From: Clostridium sp. C8-1-8 | GTDB lineage: Bacteria > Bacillota > Clostridia > Clostridiales > Clostridiaceae | NCBI RefSeq assembly: GCF_009928445.1 | Contig: NZ_JAABNO010000002.1 | Coordinates: 310,001-374,000, forward strand | Direction: 5' to 3' | Length of the DNA: 64,000 nt | Part shown: positions 17,861 through 28,003 of the stretch, one piece after another | Numbering within the stretch: the first letter of the stretch is position 1 | Layout of the letters: the number at the start of each line of letters is the position of its first letter | Program-made: the position numbers and the translations under genes | Notes under the pieces: model-generated | The model's input: the letters and a program-made list of their open reading frames with translations, nothing else | Database searches by the model: none | What the model was told of the DNA's origin: nothing

Positions 17861-18463
17861 ATGTATGAGTATATAATAGGAAAGTATAAAGGCATAAATA
17901 AAGATTATGCTGTCGTTGAAAATCTAGGAATTGGATATAAGATTTTTACATCTGGAAGTACCCTTGCAAAGATGCCTAAGGTTGATGAGGAAGTAAAGTT
18001 ATTTTTAGAGCAGATTGTTAGAGAAGATTTTATTGGATTATATGGTTTTTTGACTAAGGAAGAGCTAGAACTATTTAAATTGCTTTTAACTATAAATGGT
18101 GTAGGGGCTAAGGCTGCCTTATCTCTTCTTTCCATAAGCTCACCACTTAATCTAAAGTATGCTATAATGACTGGTGACGAAAAGCATATAACAAGAGCTC
18201 CTGGTGTAGGGAAGAAGACTGCCCAAAGAATAATACTAGAACTTAGAGATAAATTAAAGCCTAATGAAGATTTGATACCAACGGATTTTGAAAATAGCTT
18301 CGTAGATGATAATAGTTACTCTTCAAACATTTCAGAAGCTTTATCTGCTTTGCTTGCATTAGGTTATACAGAAAAGGAAGCGCAAAAAGCTCTTGGAAGT
18401 GTTAATCAAAATGATAGTTTGGAAAGTATAGTAAAGAATTGTTTAAAAGTACTTATGAATTAA
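17861..18463 (+). CDS. ruvA: RuvA Holliday junction DNA-binding subunit
   Basis: RuvA tetramers bind four-way DNA junctions and load the RuvB motor. The 200 residues contain the N-terminal OB domain (MYEYIIGKYKGI), two helix-hairpin-helix motifs (LLTINGVGAKAALSLLSI and APGVGKKTAQRIILELRDKL) and the C-terminal RuvB-binding domain (SEALSALLALGYTEKEAQKA). Strong GGAGGGG site. ruvB follows after 13 bases. Confidence 0.97.
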   Translation: MYEYIIGKYKGINKDYAVVENLGIGYKIFTSGSTLAKMPKVDEEVKLFLEQIVREDFIGLYGFLTKEELELFKLLLTINGVGAKAALSLLSISSPLNLKYAIMTGDEKHITRAPGVGKKTAQRIILELRDKLKPNEDLIPTDFENSFVDDNSYSSNISEALSALLALGYTEKEAQKALGSVNQNDSLESIVKNCLKVLMN

Positions 18464-18476
18464 GAGGTGAAAATGT

Positions 18477-19514
18477 TTGGAAGAGAGAATAACGTCATCT
18501 GACAAGAAGGAAGAAGAAATTAACTCTGAATATAGCTTAAGACCTCAAAAGTTAAGCGAGTACATAGGTCAAGATAAAGTAAAAGAAAGATTGAGTATAT
18601 TTATTCAAGCAGCTAAAAATAGAAATGAAGCGTTAGATCATGCTTTATTATACGGGCCACCAGGTCTTGGTAAGACTACGCTGGCGAATATAATAGCTAA
18701 GGAGATGGGTGGTAATCTGAAAATAACCTCAGGTCCAGCTATAGAAAGAGCAGGAGACTTAGCGGCTATTTTAACAACACTAAGTGATAACGATGTGCTT
18801 TTTATAGATGAAATCCATAGACTCAACAGAAGTGTAGAGGAAATACTGTATCCTGCTATGGAAGATTACGCTCTTGATATAGTTATAGGAAAAGGGGCAT
18901 CTGCAAAATCTATAAGAATAGATCTGCCAAGGTTTACTTTAATAGGTGCCACAACTAGGATTGGTATGCTTACAGCGCCGCTGAGAGATAGATTTGGTGT
19001 GCTTTGCTCTATGGAATATTATACGGATGAACAGCTGAAGGAAATAATAGTAAGATCTGCAAGCATACTTGACTGCGACATAATAGAAGAAGGCGCTTTT
19101 GAAATAGCGAGAAGGTCTAGGGGGACTCCTAGAATAGCTAATAGGTTATTGAAAAGAGTTAGAGATTACTCAGAAGTAAAGGGGAATAATGTTGTTGATG
19201 TAGATGCAGCAAGAGCAGCTCTTGAACTTTTAGAAGTGGATAGTCAAGGCTTTGATAGAATTGATAACAGTATACTAGAAGCTATTATAGACAACTTTAA
19301 AGGCGGTCCAGTTGGTATTGAGACTTTGGCTTACTTTATAGGGGAAGAATTTGATACTATAGAGGACGTTTATGAACCATATCTTTTACAAAGAGGTTTC
19401 ATAGTTAGGACTCCAAGAGGCAGAGTTGCTACAGATAAAGCTTATAAACATCTGGGAAGAAGCAGAAAAACTAATAATAGATATGAAGGACAGTCTAGCT
19501 TATTTGACAAATAG
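18477..19514 (+). CDS. ruvB: RuvB Holliday junction branch-migration ATPase
   Basis: AAA+ motor of 345 residues. Walker [13 protein letters not shown], Walker [13 protein letters not shown], sensor 1 IGATTRIG and the C-terminal winged helix ([14 protein letters not shown], then [13 protein letters not shown]) are standard. The start is TTG at 18477, behind AGAGGTGAAA; the ATG four bases upstream is in another frame and soon meets a stop. Confidence 0.97.
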   Translation: MEERITSSDKKEEEINSEYSLRPQKLSEYIGQDKVKERLSIFIQAAKNRNEALDHALLYGPPGLGKTTLANIIAKEMGGNLKITSGPAIERAGDLAAILTTLSDNDVLFIDEIHRLNRSVEEILYPAMEDYALDIVIGKGASAKSIRIDLPRFTLIGATTRIGMLTAPLRDRFGVLCSMEYYTDEQLKEIIVRSASILDCDIIEEGAFEIARRSRGTPRIANRLLKRVRDYSEVKGNNVVDVDAARAALELLEVDSQGFDRIDNSILEAIIDNFKGGPVGIETLAYFIGEEFDTIEDVYEPYLLQRGFIVRTPRGRVATDKAYKHLGRSRKTNNRYEGQSSLFDK

Positions 19515-19523
19515 GAGGATAAA

Positions 19524-20549
19524 ATGAAAGCAAGTGATTTTTATTTTGATTTACCAGAGGAGCTTATAGCTCAAGTTCCTTTAGAAGAAAGAGATTCTTC
19601 AAGATTGATGGTTCTTGATAAGCATAGTGGAGAAATAGAACATAAGATCTTTCATGATGTTTTAGATTATTTTAACGAAGGGGATACTTTGATACTAAAC
19701 AATACTAGAGTACTTCCTGCAAGACTTATAGGTGAGAAGGAAGGTTCTAAAGGAAAAATAGAATTCCTACTTCTAAAAAGATTAGATAATGATAGATGGG
19801 AATGTCTTGCAAAGCCTGGGAAAAGAGCTAAAGTAGGAACAAAGTTCAGTTTCGGAGATGGTAAGCTTAAGGCTGAAGTTAAAGAAATAGGTGAAGAAGG
19901 CAACAGAATAATAGACTTTACTTATGAAGGTATCTTTGAACAAGTTTTGGATGAGTTAGGGCAAATGCCTCTTCCACCATATATTCATGAAAAGTTAGAT
20001 GATAAAGAAAGATATCAGACTGTATATTCAAAAGAAAAAGGCTCTGCTGCTGCACCTACAGCTGGCTTGCATTTTACCAATGACTTATTAGAGAAGATAA
20101 AGGCAAAAGGTGTGAATGTGGCTTATCTTACACTTCATGTAGGACTTGGTACTTTTAGACCAGTAAAGGTTGAGGATGTAGAAAATCACAATATGCATTC
20201 GGAGTTTTACCAGCTTTCTAAAGAAACTGCTGATATCATAAATAATACTAAAAAGGCTGGCAAGAGGGTTATTGCTGTTGGAACAACCTCTACTAGAACC
20301 TTAGAGACTATAGCAGATAGTGAAGGTAATTTAAGTGAGTCAAGCGGGTGGACTGATATTTTTATATATCCAGGTTACCAGTTTAAAGTAGTAGATGCAC
20401 TTATAACTAATTTTCATCTTCCAGAATCAACGCTTATAATGCTAGTAAGTGCCCTTGCTGGAAAAGAAAATATATTAAATGCCTACAATACAGCAGTAAA
20501 GGAAGGCTATAGATTTTTCTCCTTTGGAGATGCTATGTTTATACACTAA
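19524..20549 (+). CDS. queA: QueA S-adenosylmethionine:tRNA ribosyltransferase-isomerase
   Basis: Makes epoxyqueuosine from preQ1 at the tRNA wobble base, using the ribosyl part of SAM. The 341 residues begin with the family signature [19 protein letters not shown], with [37 protein letters not shown] and THVGLG-like [13 protein letters not shown] further on. AGGAGG ribosome site; 9 bases after ruvB. It functions with tgt next door. Confidence 0.97.
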   Translation: MKASDFYFDLPEELIAQVPLEERDSSRLMVLDKHSGEIEHKIFHDVLDYFNEGDTLILNNTRVLPARLIGEKEGSKGKIEFLLLKRLDNDRWECLAKPGKRAKVGTKFSFGDGKLKAEVKEIGEEGNRIIDFTYEGIFEQVLDELGQMPLPPYIHEKLDDKERYQTVYSKEKGSAAAPTAGLHFTNDLLEKIKAKGVNVAYLTLHVGLGTFRPVKVEDVENHNMHSEFYQLSKETADIINNTKKAGKRVIAVGTTSTRTLETIADSEGNLSESSGWTDIFIYPGYQFKVVDALITNFHLPESTLIMLVSALAGKENILNAYNTAVKEGYRFFSFGDAMFIH

Positions 20550-20560
20550 AAGTAAGATAA

Positions 20561-21712
<1,152 letters not shown>

Positions 21713-21748
21713 TATATATATTGTATAAACTTGTAGAGGAGGATTCAT

Positions 21749-22027
21749 ATGCCATATCTTATTCAATTATTACCTATGGTGTTAGTGTTAGTGGTTTTTT
21801 ACGCTATACTTATAATTCCAGACAGAAAGAGAAGAAAACAATACGGTGAGATGTTAAAAAATCTAAAAGTCAATGATGAAATAATGACTAAGGGTGGAAT
21901 CATCGGAAAGATAGTAAATCTTCAAGACGATTACATAATATTAGAAAGCGGTCCAGATAGAGCAAGAATAAAGCTCTCAAGACAAGGCATAGGTAGTCTT
22001 GTAAATCAAAAAGAAGATAATAAATAG
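21749..22027 (+). CDS. yajC: YajC preprotein translocase subunit
   Basis: 92 residues: one membrane segment (about 4-22), then the conserved cytosolic RKRRKQYGEMLKNLKVNDEI, MTKGGIIGKIVNLQDDYIIL. It is an accessory of SecDF and the Sec translocon. It follows tgt after 36 bases with an AGGAGG site. secD and secF lie about 2.2 kb downstream with the SCIFF genes inserted between, a known clostridial arrangement. Confidence 0.95.
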   Translation: MPYLIQLLPMVLVLVVFYAILIIPDRKRRKQYGEMLKNLKVNDEIMTKGGIIGKIVNLQDDYIILESGPDRARIKLSRQGIGSLVNQKEDNK

Positions 22028-22036
22028 GTTATATTA

Positions 22037-22080
22037 CACCCCTTGTCCACATAAGATTTAGTGGATAGGGGGTGTTTGTT
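22037..22080 (+). promoter_or_regulatory. Hairpin that masks a ribosome binding site (possible terminator)
   Basis: Arms 22037-22050 (caccccttgtccac) and 22061-22074 (gtggatagggggtg) pair over all 14 positions, two of them G-U, with a 10-nt loop. The 3' arm contains the AGGGGGTG ribosome site of the next gene, and the stem is followed by the T-rich tttgtttt. It could be a terminator after yajC, a translational switch, or both. Confidence 0.65.
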
Positions 22081-22449
22081 TTGGAGTGGAGCAAGTGTTT
22101 TTCGAATGTGGCAAAGGGAGTATTAAGATCGCTAATAGCGACTATGATCTTTGTTGTTGCCATAAGCATAGTGATGAGCTTTAGTCTTTTAAGTGTAAAA
22201 ACCCTAAGTGTTACTTGGGTTGTTGTTACATGTTTAAGCATCTTGCTGGGAGCAGTGTATGCTTCTAGGAAGAATGGCGAAAAAGGCTGGATTGTAGGCT
22301 TTGGAGTTGGTCTTTGCTATTTTATACTTATTTTAATAGTCTCCGCAGTTTTTAGAGGTAATATGAGTTTTTCCGTAAATGATTTATGGAGGGGACTGCT
22401 GGCTTTGGCAGTAGGAGTATTATCTGGAATGTTAGGAATAAATATATAA
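22081..22449 (+). CDS. TIGR04086-like small membrane protein
   Basis: About 122 residues with four hydrophobic segments (about residues 14-35, 40-58, 73-95 and 100-118), the layout of the TIGR04086 family of clostridial/bacillar membrane proteins (YrzE-like) of unknown function, typically found beside yajC and the SCIFF genes. I prefer the TTG start at 22081, eight bases after AGGGGG. A GTG at 22072 is in frame but lies on top of the ribosome site. Expression is probably governed by the upstream hairpin. Confidence 0.7.
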   Translation: MEWSKCFSNVAKGVLRSLIATMIFVVAISIVMSFSLLSVKTLSVTWVVVTCLSILLGAVYASRKNGEKGWIVGFGVGLCYFILILIVSAVFRGNMSFSVNDLWRGLLALAVGVLSGMLGINI

Positions 22450-22475
22450 AAAGTCTTTATTATGGCTAATGTATG

Positions 22476-22484
22476 TGATATAAT
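22476..22484 (+). promoter_or_regulatory. Extended -10 promoter of the SCIFF precursor gene
   Basis: TGATATAAT (TGn plus TATAAT) lies 34 bases upstream of scfA. The -35 region (tttatt at about 22456) is weak, as is common with extended -10 promoters. Confidence 0.5.
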
Positions 22485-22517
22485 GGCTTAGTAATCAATA
22501 GAATGGAGGAGTATGAA

Positions 22518-22655
22518 ATGAAGCATATTAAAACTATAAACAGATCAAGCCTTAAGAACAGTCTTTGTAAGCCAGGATGTAAGGAATGTGCTAATTCATG
22601 CCAATCAGCTTGTAAGACTTCATGTACAGTAGCGAACTTAGCGTGTGAAAATTAA
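22518..22655 (+). CDS. scfA: SCIFF ranthipeptide precursor
   Basis: 45-residue precursor of the Six-Cysteines-in-Forty-Five family, precisely the family length. The leader begins MKHIKTINRSSLKNS and the core has cysteines at 17, 21, 24, 28, 32, 36 and 43. Cys32 and Thr37 match the residues joined by a thioether in the characterised Clostridium thermocellum peptide CteA. GGAGG lies 8 bases before the ATG. The radical SAM maturase is the next gene. SCIFF peptides are nearly universal in Clostridia and have been linked to population or metabolic regulation; the biological role remains unsettled. Confidence 0.95.
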   Translation: MKHIKTINRSSLKNSLCKPGCKECANSCQSACKTSCTVANLACEN

Positions 22656-22699
22656 TTATAATCTTTAAAAAAATTAATTATAACATAATGAAGTTAGTA

Positions 22700-22727
22700 A
22701 TGGCAGTAACTTTTAAGTTACTGCCAT
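22700..22727 (+). terminator. 13-bp perfect hairpin between scfA and scfB
   Basis: atggcagtaactt (22700-22712) and aagttactgccat (22715-22727) are exact complements with a minimal loop. There is no following T-run. It probably attenuates or processes the transcript so that the precursor peptide is made in excess of its maturase, whose ribosome site starts 11 bases later. Confidence 0.65.
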
Positions 22728-22751
22728 CAATCTAGTTAGGAGGAATTTAAA

Positions 22752-24113
22752 TTGGCATTAATCCACAAGTTTACTAAAGGTAATGATTTTTATGTGATTG
22801 ATGTAAATTCTGGTAGCGTTCATATAGTTGACAAGCTTATTTATGATCTTATAGATGATGAAAAGTTAAGAGATAAAGAACAATTAATAAATAATTTTTC
22901 AGGAATTTACACAAAAGAAGAAATAGAAGAAGCGCTTTATGATATAAATGAATTGATAGAGGAAGGTATGCTTTACTCTAAAGATTTATATGAAGATATA
23001 GCGATGAGTGATAGAGATGATAGCTACATAAAAGCTCTATGCTTGAATGTAGTCCATGATTGTAACCTAAGATGCAAATATTGTTTTGCTGATGAAGGTG
23101 AATATAAGGGATGCAGAAAGCCAATGAGTGCTGAAATTGGTAAAAAAGCAATTGACTGGGTTATAAAAAAATCTGGTCCTAGAAGAAATATAGAAGTGGA
23201 TCTTTTTGGTGGAGAACCGCTTATGGTATTTGATACTATAAAAGAAATAGTTGATTATGCTAGAGAACAAGAGAAAATACACAAAAAGAATATTAGATTT
23301 ACCATGACTACCAATGCTACATTATTAAATGATGAAATAATGGAATATATGGATAAAAACATGGGAAATATAATATTGTCTATAGATGGAAGAAAAAATG
23401 TAAATGATGCAGTAAGAGTAAGAGTTGATGGAAGCGGTAGCTATGATAGAATTCTACCTAATATTAAAAAGATGGTAGATAAGAGAGATAAGTCTAAGCA
23501 ATACTATGCTAGAGGTACTTTTACAAGAAATAATACTGATTTCTTTGAAGATGTGATGGCTTTAGCAAATGAAGGCTTTAAAGAAATATCAATAGAACCA
23601 GTTGTACTTCCAGATGAGCATGAACTTTCTTTAAGAAGAGAAGACCTCCCAGTTATATTTGAACAGTATGATAAGTTATATGAAGAAATGGTAAGAAGAC
23701 ATAGTGAAGGTAAGGATCAATTTACTTTCTATCATTTTAACATTGACCTAAACGGTGGACCATGTGTATATAAGAGAATCTCAGGATGTGGTGCTGGACA
23801 TGAATATGTTGCTATAACTCCTGATGGGGAGATATACCCATGCCATCAGTTCGTAGGAAATAAAGATTTCCTTATAGGTAACTTAGATAGCTTAGACATT
23901 GATAAAGATTTAGAGCAAGAATTTAAAACAGCACATATATATAATAAGCCAAAATGCAAGGAATGCTGGGCTAGATTCTATTGTAGCGGTGGATGTCAAG
24001 CTAATAACTTCAATTTCAATGGTGACATTCATGTACCATATGAGATTGGTTGTGAGATGCAAAAAAAGAGAATTGAGTGCGCTATCGCATTAAAAGCTGT
24101 TACAATGCAATAG
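22752..24113 (+). CDS. scfB: SCIFF peptide radical SAM maturase
   Basis: 453-residue radical SAM/SPASM enzyme that forms Cys-to-Thr sactionine-type (ranthipeptide) thioether bonds in ScfA. The N-terminal PqqD-like peptide-recognition domain covers about residues 1-85. The radical SAM cluster motif CxxxCxxC is at Cys104, Cys108 and Cys111 (HDCNLRCKYCF). SPASM-type cysteines follow: SGCGAGHEY, IYPCHQF, KPKCKECWARFYCSGGCQ and EIGCEMQ. The start codon is TTG behind a strong AGGAGG at ideal spacing. Confidence 0.95.
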   Translation: MALIHKFTKGNDFYVIDVNSGSVHIVDKLIYDLIDDEKLRDKEQLINNFSGIYTKEEIEEALYDINELIEEGMLYSKDLYEDIAMSDRDDSYIKALCLNVVHDCNLRCKYCFADEGEYKGCRKPMSAEIGKKAIDWVIKKSGPRRNIEVDLFGGEPLMVFDTIKEIVDYAREQEKIHKKNIRFTMTTNATLLNDEIMEYMDKNMGNIILSIDGRKNVNDAVRVRVDGSGSYDRILPNIKKMVDKRDKSKQYYARGTFTRNNTDFFEDVMALANEGFKEISIEPVVLPDEHELSLRREDLPVIFEQYDKLYEEMVRRHSEGKDQFTFYHFNIDLNGGPCVYKRISGCGAGHEYVAITPDGEIYPCHQFVGNKDFLIGNLDSLDIDKDLEQEFKTAHIYNKPKCKECWARFYCSGGCQANNFNFNGDIHVPYEIGCEMQKKRIECAIALKAVTMQ

Positions 24114-24127
24114 TAACTTCCCATTTA

Positions 24128-24156
24128 TTGACATAATATGAGGTAGGTATTATAAT
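24128..24156 (+). promoter_or_regulatory. Consensus promoter of secDF
   Basis: TTGACA at 24128-24133, 17-bp spacer, TATAAT at 24151-24156: a perfect sigma-A promoter 33 bases before the secD start. It shows that secDF need not depend on the SCIFF transcript. Confidence 0.85.
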
Positions 24157-24189
24157 CTACAGTATGAGAATTAACAGAGGGGGATAAAA

Positions 24190-25455
24190 ATGAAAACAAA
24201 AGGCAAAGGCAAAAGTATCATACTTTTTATTCTCTGCGTTGCTGGAATAGCTTTTCTAGCATTTGCGGGGTTCCATGGGTTAGTTATAGGCTCAGGAGCA
24301 AATCAATGGGAATTTAAGTCTTTCGAGAAATCAATTACAAAGGGATTGGACTTACAAGGTGGAGTAACAGTTACTATGGAAATCCAATCTAATAAGACAG
24401 TTGCTAAGGCTGATTTAGATAAGACTAAGGAAATGATTTCTCTAAGAGTTAACAAAGCTGGAGTTGCTGAAACTGTTGTTACAACAGAAGGTGACAAAAG
24501 AATCAGAGTTGATATTCCAGGTCAGTACGATTCAAAAAGTATAGTTGATAGTTTAAGTAAAACTGGAGAACTAAGCTTTAAAGATCCTAGTGGTAATGTT
24601 TTATTAAATGGTAAGGATGTTTATAAGGCAAATGTTGGTAATGACCCAACAACTGGTCAAGTAATAATTGAATTAGAATTTAATGAATCTGGAAAGAAAA
24701 AATTCGCAGATGCCACTAGTAAATTAATAGGACAAAAAATTTCTATTTATATGGACCAAGATGAGCTTACTAGTCCAACGGTACAAAATGCAATTATAGA
24801 TGGAAAAGCTCAGATAACTGGTAATAGATCAGTGGAAGAAGCTACAAAAATAGCTTCCATAATAAATGCAGGTGCACTTCCTATGCCAGTAAAAGCAGTA
24901 TCTACTCAAACAGTAGGAGCTCAGCTTGGAGCTAATGCATTACCTAATGCCTTAAAAGCTGGAGCTGTAGGTATAGCAATTATATTCTTATTTATGATTT
25001 TATATTATAGAGGCCCAGGTTTAATTGCCTGTTTAGGATTGACATTATTTATATCATTAGTTTTATTCACTTTCATAGGTGTTGGTGTTACACTTACCTT
25101 ACCTGGTATTGCAGCATTGTTACTTACTATAGGTATGGCAGTAGATGCTAATGTCCTGATGTTTGAAAGAATAAGGGAAGAATTGAGAACTGGTAAGTCA
25201 GTAAAAACAGCTGTTAAAGCTGGATTCCACAATGCAATGTCTTCAATAATTGACTCCAACTTAACTACTATAATATCATCGCTTGTATTATATTTCTTTG
25301 GTTCAGGTCCTGTAAAAGGCTTTGCTCTTACATTACTTATAGGTGTTGTACTAAGTATGTTCACAGCTATAGTAGTAGTTAGAGCACTTATGAATCTAGC
25401 AGTTAATATGGGATTGCTTAATAAACCAGTTGCATTTAGGGTCAAAAGGGGGTAA
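24190..25455 (+). CDS. secD: SecD protein translocase subunit
   Basis: SecDF uses the proton motive force to pull preproteins out of SecYEG. 421 residues: first membrane segment (about 8-30), the D1 motif GLDLQGGVTVTME, a short extracytoplasmic P1 region (about 60-235), then five more membrane segments with D4/D5 motifs (GMAVDANVLMFERIREELR). The extracytoplasmic domain is smaller than in E. coli SecD, as usual in Firmicutes. It ends 5 bases before secF. Confidence 0.96.
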   Translation: MKTKGKGKSIILFILCVAGIAFLAFAGFHGLVIGSGANQWEFKSFEKSITKGLDLQGGVTVTMEIQSNKTVAKADLDKTKEMISLRVNKAGVAETVVTTEGDKRIRVDIPGQYDSKSIVDSLSKTGELSFKDPSGNVLLNGKDVYKANVGNDPTTGQVIIELEFNESGKKKFADATSKLIGQKISIYMDQDELTSPTVQNAIIDGKAQITGNRSVEEATKIASIINAGALPMPVKAVSTQTVGAQLGANALPNALKAGAVGIAIIFLFMILYYRGPGLIACLGLTLFISLVLFTFIGVGVTLTLPGIAALLLTIGMAVDANVLMFERIREELRTGKSVKTAVKAGFHNAMSSIIDSNLTTIISSLVLYFFGSGPVKGFALTLLIGVVLSMFTAIVVVRALMNLAVNMGLLNKPVAFRVKRG

Positions 25456-25460
25456 AACAG

Positions 25461-26327
25461 ATGTTTAAGATTATAGAAAGAACAAAAATATGGTTTATTT
25501 CCTCTTTGTTAATAATAGCAATTGGTATTGGCTTTATGATATATAGAGGTGGACTTAATTTTGGTATAGACTTTAGAGGTGGTTCTCAAATTACGATAGA
25601 TTTTAAAAAGAATTTCAATAAATCAGATGTTGATGCAATTGTTAAAAAGTATCTTGATGATGCTACTACAAACACTATTAATAATACTCAACTTGAAATT
25701 AAAACAAAATATATGGATACTACTAAGGTTGGTGACATAAAAAAAGATATTAAAGATAAGTACAAAATTGAAGATAAGGATTTTTCAGAGCAACAAATTG
25801 GTCAGTCTGTTGGTTCTGAGCTTACCAAAAACTCTTTTATTGCATTAGCAATATCTTTAGTAATAATACTAGCTTATATAGCTGTAAGATTTGAATTTAA
25901 TTTTGGTATAGCTGCTATTGTTGCATTACTTCATGACGTACTTATAACTTTAACAGTGTATTCAGTGTTCAATCTACCTGTAAATACACCATTTATAGCT
26001 GCCATACTTACTATAATAGGTTACTCTATGAGTGATACCATAGTAATATTTGATAGAATAAGAGAAAACACTAAGAAGTATAGAAGAATGCATTATGTAG
26101 AGCTTGCTAATAGAAGTATAACTCAAACTTTTGCAAGATCTATAAATACAGCTTTAACCACATTAATAACTACTAGTGCTGTATATTTCTTCGTACCTTC
26201 AGTAAGAGATTTTGCTTTCCCACTCATAGTTGGTATAGTATCTGGAGCTTATTCTTCAATATTCATAGCAAGTCCAATTTGGGTAATGCTAAAGAATAGA
26301 AAAGAAAAGATAAAAGAAGCAGCTTAA
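25461..26327 (+). CDS. secF: SecF protein translocase subunit
   Basis: Partner of SecD, 288 residues with six membrane segments. Motifs GLNFGIDFRGGSQITI near the N-terminus and YSMSDTIVIFDRIREN in the C-terminal half are diagnostic. The gene is separate from secD, unlike the fused SecDF of Bacillus. It is followed by a strong terminator. Confidence 0.96.
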   Translation: MFKIIERTKIWFISSLLIIAIGIGFMIYRGGLNFGIDFRGGSQITIDFKKNFNKSDVDAIVKKYLDDATTNTINNTQLEIKTKYMDTTKVGDIKKDIKDKYKIEDKDFSEQQIGQSVGSELTKNSFIALAISLVIILAYIAVRFEFNFGIAAIVALLHDVLITLTVYSVFNLPVNTPFIAAILTIIGYSMSDTIVIFDRIRENTKKYRRMHYVELANRSITQTFARSINTALTTLITTSAVYFFVPSVRDFAFPLIVGIVSGAYSSIFIASPIWVMLKNRKEKIKEAA

Positions 26328-26361
26328 TAATCTTTGAAATGCATAATTTGACGATAAAGTT

Positions 26362-26402
26362 TGACAGACCTCCACATTTTTTGTGGAGGTCTGTCATATT
26401 TT
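26362..26402 (+). terminator. Strong terminator of secDF
   Basis: The 15-bp perfect stem (tgacagacctccaca with its complement, 26362-26376 and 26382-26396) has loop ttttt and is followed by tattttct. Confidence 0.9.
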
Positions 26403-26414
26403 CTCCAAAAGTGT

Positions 26415-26443
26415 TTGTCAAAACTGTAATTTTAAATTATAAT
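26415..26443 (+). promoter_or_regulatory. Promoter of the RecJ-like gene
   Basis: TTGTCA (26415-26420), 17-bp spacer, TATAAT (26438-26443), 33 bases before the ATG at 26476. Confidence 0.65.
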
Positions 26444-26475
26444 ATAGTTGTTTTCTATTTTTGGAGGAGTTAGTC

Positions 26476-27327
26476 ATGGAAAAGATTTGGGAGAGCATAT
26501 ATCGCCCTAGTTATATAACTGGATACAATCCATTTATAATAAAAAATATGAATAAGGCCATAGAAAGATTGGTTAAAGCAATAAACCAAAGAGAAAAGAT
26601 CGTTATATATTCAGGGTGCGATGTTGATGGTTTGTGCGGCTTAGCCTCCCTTTTGCTTGTTTTAAAATACTTGAATGCAGATGTTGAATATTATATAGGT
26701 GATGAAAAGAATAATTCGCACAGTTTAGAAACAGAAACGCTAAGAAATCATATTCACTTTCTTGGTGCTGAACTTTTGATAACTAGCGGATGTGGACTAG
26801 AATCAAAAGAGCAAGAAATTCTCTGTGGTAGTTTAGGTATAGACTTGATTATCACAGAAAATAAAAAAGTTAGATCTGATTTAAAATCGATTTACATCAA
26901 TCCGAGCCAAGAAGGATGTTCTTATAGATATAAAAATCTATCCGCATCAGGAGTAATTTTTAAGTTGATGCAGGCTATTGCTATATACTATAATATGAAG
27001 AGTATTAATAGATACCTAGATTTGATTTTATTAGGTACTATATCATCTGATGCTGAAAACAAAGGAGAAAATTCTATTTTTATCAAGGAAGGCATAAACT
27101 TTCTTAATAATACGAATAGTTATGGTCTAAGAGCTATAATGGAATTTTATAATATTGATGAATTTAATTGTGATAGTATAAGAAAAATAATAAATGTTAT
27201 AACTCCTGCGATTGGAGCTGTGGACAAGAAAGATAATGCTAGAATTGTGGTGGAACTCCTAACAACAAATGACATATCAAGAGCAAGACAAATTACAAAG
27301 TACTTATACAATGAAAAGATAAGATAA
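26476..27327 (+). CDS. Truncated, motif-degenerate RecJ/DHH-family protein
   Basis: 283 residues resembling only the N-terminal DHH phosphoesterase domain of RecJ. Motif I is present as IYSGCDVDGLCG (Asp49, Asp51) and motif IV as DLILLGTISSDAE. Motif III, normally DHH, reads ITENKK at about 127-129, and the C-terminal DHHA1 and OB parts of a normal (550-residue or longer) RecJ are absent. Its place between secF and apt is where many clostridia carry full-length recJ. It is thus probably a paralogous remnant that may bind but not cut nucleic acid; catalysis is doubtful. Start at the ATG at 26476 behind GGAGG, since the earlier TTG precedes that site. Confidence 0.7.
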   Translation: MEKIWESIYRPSYITGYNPFIIKNMNKAIERLVKAINQREKIVIYSGCDVDGLCGLASLLLVLKYLNADVEYYIGDEKNNSHSLETETLRNHIHFLGAELLITSGCGLESKEQEILCGSLGIDLIITENKKVRSDLKSIYINPSQEGCSYRYKNLSASGVIFKLMQAIAIYYNMKSINRYLDLILLGTISSDAENKGENSIFIKEGINFLNNTNSYGLRAIMEFYNIDEFNCDSIRKIINVITPAIGAVDKKDNARIVVELLTTNDISRARQITKYLYNEKIR

Positions 27328-27366
27328 TGATACATAATCAATTAATAATTATTTGGAGGAGAAAAG

Positions 27367-27885
27367 ATGGATTATAAAGATAAAATAAGAGTTATTGATA
27401 ACTTCCCTAAGGAAGGTATAAGCTTTAAAGATATTACTACACTAATAGGCGATGGAGAAGGCTTAAGAGCTTCTATCGACGAAATAGCTAACTACCTTAA
27501 AGAAAAACAAATAGATGTAGTAGTAGGACCAGAAGCAAGAGGATTTATCTTTGGAGTACCTGTGGCATATGCTTTAGGTGTAGGATTTGTACCTGTTAGA
27601 AAGAAAGGCAAACTTCCATATGATACAGTTGCAGTTGAATATGAATTAGAGTATGGAAAGGACTGTTTAGAGATCCATAAGGATGCAATAAAGCCAGGTG
27701 CTAGAGTTGCAATAGTTGATGATTTATTAGCAACTGGAGGAACTATAGGAGCAGTCGCAAAGCTTATAGAACAAGTTGGTGGCGAAGTGGTATCACTTGC
27801 TTTTGCTATAGAACTTACAGAATTACATGGTAGAGAAAAACTTGAGGGTTATGATATAACATCTTTAGTTCAATATGATTTGTAA
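27367..27885 (+). CDS. apt: Adenine phosphoribosyltransferase
   Basis: Salvages adenine plus PRPP to AMP. 172 residues, normal length. The N-terminal [20 protein letters not shown], the purine-binding [20 protein letters not shown], and the PRPP loop [18 protein letters not shown] are clear. GGAGG site; relA follows, a conserved order in Firmicutes. Confidence 0.97.
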   Translation: MDYKDKIRVIDNFPKEGISFKDITTLIGDGEGLRASIDEIANYLKEKQIDVVVGPEARGFIFGVPVAYALGVGFVPVRKKGKLPYDTVAVEYELEYGKDCLEIHKDAIKPGARVAIVDDLLATGGTIGAVAKLIEQVGGEVVSLAFAIELTELHGREKLEGYDITSLVQYDL

Positions 27886-27932
27886 TACTATAGACTTATT
27901 TCTATAGATATAATATAATAAAAGATATATTT

Positions 27933-27955
27933 GGCTGGTTATAAAACCAGCCTTT
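27933..27955 (+). terminator. Hairpin between apt and relA
   Basis: ggctggtt and aaccagcc (8 bp) with loop ataa, followed by tttgacttt. A weak intrinsic terminator, or an attenuator allowing some read-through into relA. Confidence 0.55.
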
Positions 27956-28003
27956 GACTTTAAATGAGCAATTTAACAATTATGAATGAGGAGTGTAATT
28001 CGT

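Noticed and set aside
25005-25445. A 146-codon open frame on minus opposite secD
   Set aside because: secD is unambiguous and fully coding here; the reverse frame has the biased composition of a complementary shadow.
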